Below are positions 7,695-12,920 of a DNA stretch of 12,920 nucleotides, piece by piece; positions within the stretch are counted from its first letter, which is position 1, and every line of letters begins with the position of its first letter. Source of the stretch: an uncultured Blautia sp. (GTDB lineage Bacteria; Bacillota; Clostridia; Lachnospirales; Lachnospiraceae); assembly GCA_900541985.1 (NCBI GenBank), contig UQLX01000049.1:1-12920 (forward strand), in the 5' to 3' direction. Below the pieces are notes generated by a model. That model saw nothing but the letters and a program-made list of their open reading frames with translations. It was not told the DNA's origin and did no database searches. The translations under genes were made by a program, and so were the position numbers.

Positions 7695-7705
7695 GAGGAT
7701 TCGAC

Positions 7706-7975
7706 ATGGGATTTTTTGGTGATTTGTTCAAAAGTGAATTTGAAAAATGGGTTGAAAATGCTTCTCATGAAGAACTGTCAAATGCTTATGAAGATGAAAG
7801 ACAGCAATGGATAAAAGAGGGATTTAATGGAGGAACGGGGGAAAAGACAGCTAAAATGAATAGACTCAACAAGGAAATCAGTAAACGTGTAGCAGAAGAA
7901 TGGGAAAATGATCCTAGACGTAATAAAGACCCAAATTACCGATGGACTGATGCTAATAGATGGGATAAGGATTGA
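7706..7975 (+). CDS. Small highly charged protein of unknown function
   Basis: This is an 89-residue soluble protein with no signal peptide or membrane segment. It starts MGFFGDLFKSEFEKW, continues with a helical region rich in Glu, Lys and Arg, and ends in a Trp/Asp/Asn/Arg-rich segment (EEWENDPRRNKDPNYRWTD, then ANRWDKD). From memory, similar short proteins occur in clostridial genomes and phages, but no function is attached to them that I know of. TAGGAGG immediately after the previous stop gives a strong ribosome binding site. It is the last gene of the MerR operon and is followed by a terminator. A role as a partner, inhibitor or adaptor of the membrane-anchored neighbour is possible but speculative. 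Confidence 0.75.
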   Translation: MGFFGDLFKSEFEKWVENASHEELSNAYEDERQQWIKEGFNGGTGEKTAKMNRLNKEISKRVAEEWENDPRRNKDPNYRWTDANRWDKD

Positions 7976-8021
7976 TTACATAATCCTATTCTTAAACTAG
8001 CTAATAACATAATAGTAAGTG

Positions 8022-8056
8022 TGCCTGTGGAATAATACCTACAGGCATATTTTTTT
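8022..8056 (+). terminator. Terminator after the MerR operon
   Basis: TGCCTGTGG (8022-8030) pairs with CTACAGGCA (8039-8047) with one G-U wobble and an 8-base loop, followed by a T-rich tail (TATTTTTTT) to 8056. It isolates the MerR cassette from the recombination module. Confidence 0.85.
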
Positions 8057-8093
8057 GTCAAGGTTAAAATCCACACCATTTTCTTTGCCTGTG

Positions 8094-8119
8094 ACATAGG
8101 AGGAAATCCCTCACTATGT
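8094..8119 (+). promoter_or_regulatory. Leader hairpin upstream of the 56-aa ORF
   Basis: ACATAGGAGG (8094-8103) pairs with CCTCACTATGT (8109-8119), with a single A bulge and a 5-base loop, giving a 10-bp stem. The upstream arm hides an AGGAGG sequence, and the hairpin ends 4 bases before the true ribosome binding site of the next ORF. It could be a translational control element, a decoy ribosome site or a DNA binding dyad; I cannot tell which. Confidence 0.5.
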
Positions 8120-8134
8120 TTTGGAGGTGCAGTC

Positions 8135-8305
8135 ATGGTTCCGGAAGAAGTTGTAGAAAAATATGATAGGGAAATGGATAGGAGAACGAGGCAGAATCTG
8201 GAGCGTTTTGCGGAGTTTATGGCGAGAATGATTGAAAAGTATGGTCATAAGGTTCTGGCAGAAATGGAAAGAGAAGAAGCGGAAAAACAGCAGAATGGAC
8301 AGTAA
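8135..8305 (+). CDS. Small 56-aa helical protein preceding the recombinases
   Basis: This short ORF begins MVPEEVVEKYDREMDRRTRQ and ends with EMEREEAEKQQNGQ. GGAGGTG at 8123-8129 stands 5 bases before the ATG, an excellent ribosome binding site that argues for real translation. The sequence is almost all predicted helix, strongly charged (Glu, Arg, Lys), with no cysteine. It lies directly ahead of the tandem serine recombinases, where small helper genes such as recombination directionality factors are often found, but no recognised excisionase motif is visible. The function is unknown; it could also be a leader peptide for the downstream genes. Confidence 0.65.
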   Translation: MVPEEVVEKYDREMDRRTRQNLERFAEFMARMIEKYGHKVLAEMEREEAEKQQNGQ

Positions 8306-8308
8306 GGA

Positions 8309-8342
8309 AATGCGTCGATTATTTTTTTGTAATCGGCGCATT
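8309..8342 (+). terminator. Terminator-like hairpin between the 56-aa ORF and the first recombinase
   Basis: AATGCGTCGATTA (8309-8321) pairs over 13 positions with TAATCGGCGCATT (8330-8342), with one G-U wobble and an 8-base T-rich loop. The T tract after the stem is short (8341-8344, overlapping the stem), so termination may be partial. It begins 4 bases after the stop of the small ORF. Confidence 0.6.
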
Positions 8343-8349
8343 TTGCCCG

Positions 8350-8378
8350 CTGACGCAAAGGGAAAAGTGCGTTATATT
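8350..8378 (+). promoter_or_regulatory. Possible promoter of the recombinase genes
   Basis: CTGACG (8350-8355; 4 of 6 consensus bases) and TATATT (8373-8378; 5 of 6) are separated by 17 bases. This would restart transcription just after the terminator-like hairpin. The -35 box is weak, so confidence is modest. Confidence 0.35.
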
Positions 8379-8384
8379 GTAGAT

Positions 8385-8412
8385 CCAAGGATGGATGACG
8401 AACATTCCTTGG
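8385..8412 (+). promoter_or_regulatory. Leader stem-loop before the first recombinase
   Basis: CCAAGGA (8385-8391) pairs exactly with TCCTTGG (8406-8412). The stem can extend by two pairs across a bulge. It would sit at the 5' end of a transcript from the putative promoter at 8350-8378 and about 10 bases before the ribosome binding site, or it may be a dyad bound by the recombinase. Confidence 0.4.
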
Positions 8413-8435
8413 GCAACCGAAAAGGCGGTGATAGA

Positions 8436-10337
8436 TTGAAAAAGAAGAAATGCTATATTTACACAAGAGTCTCTACTATGGCACAGACGGAAGGATACAG
8501 TCTGGATGCACAACAAGAGAAACTAAGAAAATATGCAGAATATAAGAACCTTGAAATAGCCAGAGAATATTGTGACGCTGGTAAATCCGGTAAGAGTATC
8601 AAAGGTCGTCCGGCATTCCAGCAAATGATGGAAGATGTGGCAAGCCAAAAGGATGATGTGTCCTGTGTGCTTGTATTTAAACTTTCGCGCTTTGGAAGAA
8701 ATGCAGCGGATGTACTGAAATCCTTGCAGCTTCTAATGGATTATGAGGTGGATTTGGTATCTGTGGATGATGCCATAGACAGTTCTACACAGGGCGGAAG
8801 ACTTACACTAGCCATTCTCTCTGCAGTGGCGGAAATTGAGCGTGAGAACATCACTGTTCAGTTCCTGTCTGGAAAAATGCAGAAACTGAAAGAAGGTGGA
8901 TGGCCGGGAGGTCCTATTCCTTACGGATACCGCAAAGAGGAGGATAAGTTGGTTCAGTATCCGCAAGAGGCAGAAATTGTAAAATTGATTTTCGACTTAT
9001 ATTTACAAGACGGCATGTTGGCTACGAGCATTGTTCGGTATTTGAATGATAACGGTCTTACCAGAATGATTAAGGGTAAGGTTAGTCCATTCAAATATGA
9101 TTTTATAACCACAGTTCTGGATAATCCAGTTTATTGCGGGAAGATAGTTTATGGTAGGCGCACCAACAGTAAAGAGTCGCAGAAGCAGAAACGTGAGGTT
9201 TTGGAGATACAGGGTAATCATGAGCCGATTATATCTGTGGAACAATGGGAACAGGTTCAGCGGAAGCGGAAAGAACATTCAGGCAGATGCCAGAAAATAG
9301 ATGAGCCGGACAGAGTGAGCATATTATCCGGGCTTGTAAAATGCCCTGCTTGTGGTGTGGGAATGATTGCAACGAAGAATAAACAGGTTAATAAAAATCG
9401 TGGTGGGCATTATAAAACGCTTCATTATTATAGCTGTGGAAATGCACGTAAACAGAATGGCATGACCTGTAAATTCCGTCACACCTATAATCAGGCGAAA
9501 GTGGACAATGCGGTTTTGGAAATGATAGGGAAGTTATTTACAGTTCCATCTTTCCAAAAGGAAACATCCAAATGGTTTCAGGGTAAGGATTCCATAGAGG
9601 AACTTACGGAACAGTTAAAAACAGTTCGCAAGAAGCTGTACCATCAGGAACAACAGAAGCGAAGGTTGGGAGAAATATTGGATAATCTGGATATTCTGGC
9701 GGATGATTATGATGAAAGTTATGATAAGACACAGGCAGAAATAGATGATGTATATGATGAAATAGAAAAATTGGAGATGCTACTTTCACAGATAAAAAAG
9801 AAATTGGAGTCTGTGGAGCAAGGTACAAAAGCATTAAAACAAGTGGAAAATCTGATTCAGAATATACCGAAGTTTTTTGAGGAAATGACCTGTGAAGAGA
9901 AGAGAGACTTTTATCGTTTGTTGATAGAAAAAATTGAGATGTATCCGGAAGAAACCCCAGACGGAAGAATCATAAAAAGTATTTCTTTTAAAATTCCGGT
10001 ATTTTATGAAGACTGGGTTCCAAAGAAAGAACTGATTGCTGATGAAGTGATAATTTATACACTTGATACATCAGAAGTTAGTATAACATCGGCAGAAGCG
10101 AAAGCGACCTATGTGGAATTGAAGAAATACATTTTGGACAGATGTGGAGTAAAGGTCTCTTCCTTATATATAGCCCAGATAAAAAGAAAGTATGGGATTG
10201 ATATGGGAGAGAATTACAATAAGCCGGATGATCCGAACAAAAGAGTTCCAAAATGTCCGAAAGCAAAAGAAGAAATGATTATTGAGGCATTGAAACATTT
10301 TAAGATGTTAGAGCCTGATGTAAAGATGATAGCGTAG
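8436..10337 (+). CDS. Large serine recombinase 1
   Basis: This is a 633-residue site-specific recombinase. Residues about 5-150 are the resolvase-type catalytic domain, with Ser13 as expected nucleophile in YTRVST and the conserved KLSRFGRN and AEIEREN blocks. Residues about 160-280 form the Recombinase DNA-binding domain (GYR, then DNPVYCGKIVYG). A zinc ribbon follows with Cys303, Cys306, Cys334 and Cys345. Residues about 385-475 are a coiled coil, as used in synapsis control by serine integrases. Residues 550-625 are an extra C-terminal module shared with the next gene. The start is TTG 8436, preceded by AAGGCGGTGA (8422-8431); an open frame extends further upstream but has no good ribosome site. 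This enzyme class integrates or excises elements by 2-bp staggered cuts through a Ser-DNA bond. Its stop overlaps the next gene's ribosome binding site. Confidence 0.93.
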   Translation: MKKKKCYIYTRVSTMAQTEGYSLDAQQEKLRKYAEYKNLEIAREYCDAGKSGKSIKGRPAFQQMMEDVASQKDDVSCVLVFKLSRFGRNAADVLKSLQLLMDYEVDLVSVDDAIDSSTQGGRLTLAILSAVAEIERENITVQFLSGKMQKLKEGGWPGGPIPYGYRKEEDKLVQYPQEAEIVKLIFDLYLQDGMLATSIVRYLNDNGLTRMIKGKVSPFKYDFITTVLDNPVYCGKIVYGRRTNSKESQKQKREVLEIQGNHEPIISVEQWEQVQRKRKEHSGRCQKIDEPDRVSILSGLVKCPACGVGMIATKNKQVNKNRGGHYKTLHYYSCGNARKQNGMTCKFRHTYNQAKVDNAVLEMIGKLFTVPSFQKETSKWFQGKDSIEELTEQLKTVRKKLYHQEQQKRRLGEILDNLDILADDYDESYDKTQAEIDDVYDEIEKLEMLLSQIKKKLESVEQGTKALKQVENLIQNIPKFFEEMTCEEKRDFYRLLIEKIEMYPEETPDGRIIKSISFKIPVFYEDWVPKKELIADEVIIYTLDTSEVSITSAEAKATYVELKKYILDRCGVKVSSLYIAQIKRKYGIDMGENYNKPDDPNKRVPKCPKAKEEMIIEALKHFKMLEPDVKMIA

Positions 10338-10349
10338 GAGGTGTGGTTC

Positions 10350-12311
10350 GTGAAGAAAAGAACGAAATGTTATATATACATCCGTGTATCTACGGCAATG
10401 CAGGTGGACGGATACAGTCTTGAAGCCCAGAAAGACAGGCTGACAAAGTTTGCAGAGTTTCAGGATATGGAAGTGGTAAGGGAATATTGTGATGCCGGAA
10501 AATCCGGCAAGAGCATTACCGGACGCCCAGAGTTTACACAGATGCTTCAGGATGTGGCGGATGATAAAGATGGTGTGGAATACATTCTGGTGTTCAAATT
10601 ATCCCGATTTGGTCGTAATGCAGCGGATGTTCTCAATTCCTTGCAGTACATACAGGATTTTGGTGTGAACCTTATCTGTGTGGAAGATGGGATTGATTCA
10701 TCAAAGGATTCCGGTAAACTTACCATCACGGTTCTGTCTGCGGTTGCAGAGATTGAGCGTGAAAACATTCTGGTGCAGACCATGGAAGGACGGAAACAGA
10801 AAGCCAGAGAGGGGAAGTGGAATGGCGGTCAGGCACCTTTTGGATACACGTTGGATTCTAAAAAGGGAATGCTACTTGTAAATCCGGAAGAAGCAGAAAT
10901 TGTAAAAATCATTTTCAATAAATTTGTGAATGAAGGTTTAGGTGCAGACAGCATCAGCAATTATCTGAATCAGCATGGATATGTGAAAACAAAATACAGG
11001 AGCCATGAACTGAATTATTTTACCCGTAGTCTGGTAAGAAAGATATTGGATAATCCGGTATACATTGGTAAGATTGCATATGGAAAGAGCAGTACCGAAA
11101 AAATAAAAGGTACCAGAGACCAGTATCATAGAGTCAGAAATGATGATTTTCTTTTGGCAGAGGGGCTGCATGAGGCAATCATTGATTTAGACCTTTGGGA
11201 AGGTGCCCGTACCAAAAGAGAGGAAACAGGTGTCAAGTGGGTTAAAACTCATAGTCTGGAGCATGAGCATATTTTGACAGGTTTGCTGAAATGTCCGGTT
11301 TGTGGTGTTGGAATGTCCGGCACTGTACGAAGACGAAAGAACAAAAGCACAGGCGAATACAAGGACGATTTCTATTATAGATGTAAGCACCGTAAGAAAA
11401 TCAATGAGAGCGATTTCTGTAATTGCAGTCTGGTCTTAAATCAAAATGAGCTGAATGGTGAAGTGGAAAGACACATCATGGACCTTGTAAATAATAAAGA
11501 CGGTAGAGACTTTATTATAAGAAGAATGGAGTCCAGAGTGGATGTCAGCTCATTGGAAAAGGAACGAGAGCAGTTACGTGGACAGCTCCGTCAGTTGTCC
11601 GGTGCAAAGAAGAAATTGACAGATATGCTTGACCGATTGGATGTTTCGGATAAGCATTATGACAGAAAGTATCAGGACATGCATGACCGACTGGATAATC
11701 TGTATGACAAGATTGGAGATATAGATGACCAGCTTCAGGATGTGAATGAGAAAATCCGTATGGCCTATGAAAATCAAATTACTTCAAAACAGGTCTATCA
11801 AATTCTCACATGTTTTGATAAAATATACTTTGAGATGACGGACTTGGAGAAGAAGGAGTTCTTTAGGAACTTCATTGACGAGATAGAATTATACTCTGAA
11901 AGACAGAGCGATGGACGCATTGTAAAACAGATAAACTTCAACTTTCCAGTGTATTATAATGGAAACGAAGGCAATGCAATTCGGTTGCCCGACGAAAATA
12001 CAGTCGAGACGGTTGTTCTTTTGTCCCAACAAAAACCAGATGACACGATAGAAATCGACTTAGACTTAGATGAGCTGGATGCCACCAGTGCCGAGTTGAA
12101 AGCGACCTATCAGGAAATCAAAGATTATGTGCTGAAAGAATTTGGCTTGAAGGTTTCAAGTTTATATATTTCTCAGGTAAAACGCAAATGTGGAATTGAA
12201 GTGGGAGAAAACTATAATCTTCCAAAATCAGAAAATGCAAGAGTTCCACAATGTCCGAAAGAGAAAGAAAATGCTATCAAGGCTGCCCTGAAATACTTTG
12301 CGATGATCTAA
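10350..12311 (+). CDS. Large serine recombinase 2 (paralogue of recombinase 1)
   Basis: This is a 653-residue protein with the same architecture as its neighbour: catalytic domain at about 6-155 with Ser14 in YIRVST and KLSRFGRN, Recombinase domain at about 165-300 (DNPVYIGKIAYG), zinc ribbon with Cys315, Cys318, Cys345 and Cys357 or Cys359, coiled coil at about 398-475, and the shared C-terminal module at about 577-653. The start is GTG 10350, 6 bases after AGGAGGTG (10336-10343); an in-frame GTG at 10341 lies inside the ribosome binding site. Aligned by eye, the catalytic regions of the two proteins are very similar, while the stretch around and after the zinc ribbon is divergent, so they probably recognise different DNA or act at different steps. 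The 12-base spacing implies coupled expression. TnpX-like proteins of Tn4451-type elements are the nearest well-known relatives by type and by the TnpV neighbour. Confidence 0.93.
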   Translation: MKKRTKCYIYIRVSTAMQVDGYSLEAQKDRLTKFAEFQDMEVVREYCDAGKSGKSITGRPEFTQMLQDVADDKDGVEYILVFKLSRFGRNAADVLNSLQYIQDFGVNLICVEDGIDSSKDSGKLTITVLSAVAEIERENILVQTMEGRKQKAREGKWNGGQAPFGYTLDSKKGMLLVNPEEAEIVKIIFNKFVNEGLGADSISNYLNQHGYVKTKYRSHELNYFTRSLVRKILDNPVYIGKIAYGKSSTEKIKGTRDQYHRVRNDDFLLAEGLHEAIIDLDLWEGARTKREETGVKWVKTHSLEHEHILTGLLKCPVCGVGMSGTVRRRKNKSTGEYKDDFYYRCKHRKKINESDFCNCSLVLNQNELNGEVERHIMDLVNNKDGRDFIIRRMESRVDVSSLEKEREQLRGQLRQLSGAKKKLTDMLDRLDVSDKHYDRKYQDMHDRLDNLYDKIGDIDDQLQDVNEKIRMAYENQITSKQVYQILTCFDKIYFEMTDLEKKEFFRNFIDEIELYSERQSDGRIVKQINFNFPVYYNGNEGNAIRLPDENTVETVVLLSQQKPDDTIEIDLDLDELDATSAELKATYQEIKDYVLKEFGLKVSSLYISQVKRKCGIEVGENYNLPKSENARVPQCPKEKENAIKAALKYFAMI

Positions 12312-12342
12312 GGACATCGCTGATTTCAAGGAGGAATAACAC

Positions 12343-12714
12343 ATGAAAAGCACATTTGAAAAAATGGGTGGAACCTACACACTTGGCGCAGACGGAATTT
12401 ACTATCCGAATCTTGTCAGTACAGATGAAGAACCGCATTATGGGAAATATGGAATGATGCGGAAAACATATCTGAAAGAGCATCGTCCGGCAATGTATTC
12501 ACTGTATATGTTGGAAGACAGACTGACAGAACATCTGAATACTGTGGACGATGAAGCACAGGAGAGAATGGATATTCTGGTGCGTCAGATGATGGAGAGG
12601 CAGGGCATTACGGAAGAATTGAAAGCTTGTGACCAGATGGAATGGGTCAGAGCGGTAAATGGTATTCGTAATATGGCAGAAGAGATTGTGTTAAATGAAT
12701 TGATTTACAGGTAA
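12343..12714 (+). CDS. TnpV family transposon-encoded protein
   Basis: This is a 123-residue protein that I recognise as TnpV-like from the N-terminal pattern FEKMGGTYTLGADGIYYPN, the YGKYGMMRKTYLKEHRP block and the helical C terminus ending in EEIVLNELIYR. TnpV proteins are small accessory proteins first named in the Tn4451/Tn4453 family, where the gene sits near the large serine recombinase gene tnpX; their exact role is not established as far as I know. AAGGAGG (12328-12334) stands 8 bases before the ATG. It follows recombinase 2 by 31 bases and probably belongs to the same transcript. The length is normal for the family. Confidence 0.85.
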   Translation: MKSTFEKMGGTYTLGADGIYYPNLVSTDEEPHYGKYGMMRKTYLKEHRPAMYSLYMLEDRLTEHLNTVDDEAQERMDILVRQMMERQGITEELKACDQMEWVRAVNGIRNMAEEIVLNELIYR

Positions 12715-12720
12715 ACAAAG

Positions 12721-12759
12721 AGCTGAACAGGTAGGAAGAAAACTCCTATTTGTTCAGCT
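12721..12759 (+). terminator. Long hairpin after the TnpV gene
   Basis: AGCTGAACAGGTAGGA (12721-12736) pairs over 16 positions with TCCTATTTGTTCAGCT (12744-12759), with two G-U wobbles and a 7-base loop. The tail is only moderately T-rich (TTGGTGTTT), but the stem is long and directly follows the last gene, so a terminator is likely. The sequence on either side is too symmetric to exclude use by a convergent gene to the right. Confidence 0.7.
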
Positions 12760-12884
12760 TTGGTGTTTATAAGGAGCAAAGAAGAACCAAATTACAATTC
12801 CATATCATATGACCTTTTCTAAGTTTTGGAAGGCTGTTTTTTCTGCCGTGGTCATAAGTTACTGATTTAATTTCCAAGCGTGGG

Positions 12885-12920
12885 GTTAAATCCACCGCCT
12901 TTAGGCGGTATGGCTTTAGC
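12885..12920. repeat. Imperfect hairpin running to the window edge, possible IS200/IS605-type end
   Basis: GTTAAATCC (12885-12893) pairs with GGCTTTAGC (12912-12920) with one mismatch and one wobble, and inside it ACCGCC (12894-12899) pairs with GGCGGT (12904-12909) around a TTTA loop, with an AT bulge. The GGGG just before 12885 may pair further with bases beyond the window. Subterminal hairpins with a small loop of this style mark the ends of IS200/IS605 elements and of TnpB guide-RNA scaffolds. The partner gene is outside the window, so this is tentative. Between 12760 and 12884 I see no convincing gene. Confidence 0.4.

Noticed and set aside
8232..8435. N-terminal extension of recombinase 1 back to 8232
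   Set aside because: It overlaps the 56-aa ORF and a terminator-like hairpin, has no ribosome site at its start and does not resemble a recombinase; homologous enzymes begin just before the YTRVST motif.
12809..12865. 18-codon ORF starting MTFSKFWKAVFSAVV after the TnpV gene
   Set aside because: It has no ribosome binding site, is very short and lies in A/T-rich intergenic DNA; nothing beyond chance supports it.
1..12920. CRISPR arrays, tRNA or rRNA genes, diversity-generating retroelements
   Set aside because: I looked for regularly spaced repeats, tRNA-like cloverleaf ends and reverse transcriptase motifs and saw none.
3..12920. Window-start and window-end hairpins as the two ends of one element
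   Set aside because: The stems (GCCAATCC versus ACCGCC and GTTAAATCC) do not match each other as inverted or direct repeats.

Overview
The window looks like accessory DNA from a low- to mid-GC Gram-positive anaerobe of the class Clostridia, most likely a gut Lachnospiraceae. The grounds are strong AGGAGG ribosome binding sites, TTG and GTG starts, clostridial-type phage lysis genes, tandem large serine recombinases and a TnpV-family gene. Every gene I can support is on the + strand. This assignment is from recognition, not a search.

Layout. (1) 1-1044: a MerR regulator with a GyrI-like ligand domain, preceded by a canonical promoter and a second promoter with the 19-bp spacer and central palindrome typical of MerR control, and followed by a terminator. 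(2) 1071-4340: two late phage genes, a tail-tip/baseplate-like protein and a probable tail or receptor-binding protein, closed by a terminator. No head, portal, terminase or tape-measure gene precedes them, so the structural module is cut or rearranged. (3) 4371-6353: a lysis cassette of holin and a multidomain endolysin (amidase, glucosaminidase, SPOR-like segment, SH3), with a strong terminator. (4) 6383-8056: an operon of a second, different MerR regulator, a small probable membrane-anchored protein and an 89-aa highly charged protein, again driven by a 19-bp-spacer promoter over a palindrome. I cannot assign a function; it is the best candidate for an undescribed system here. (5) 8094-12714: a recombination module with a 56-aa ORF, two tandem paralogous large serine recombinases and a TnpV-like protein, with several hairpins in the leader and after the last gene. 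(6) The last 36 bases are an imperfect hairpin that runs to the window edge and resembles the end of an IS200/IS605-type element.

Interpretation. Regions 2-5 fit the right end of a prophage or prophage-derived element: tail tip, lysis, a cargo (lysogenic conversion) slot, then integration genes. The link between phage late genes and a Tn4451-like recombinase/TnpV set suggests either a serine-integrase prophage or an integrative element that has merged with a prophage remnant. The MerR cassette sits in the classic cargo slot between lysis and integrase genes, with its own promoter and terminator, so it can be expressed independently of the phage late genes.
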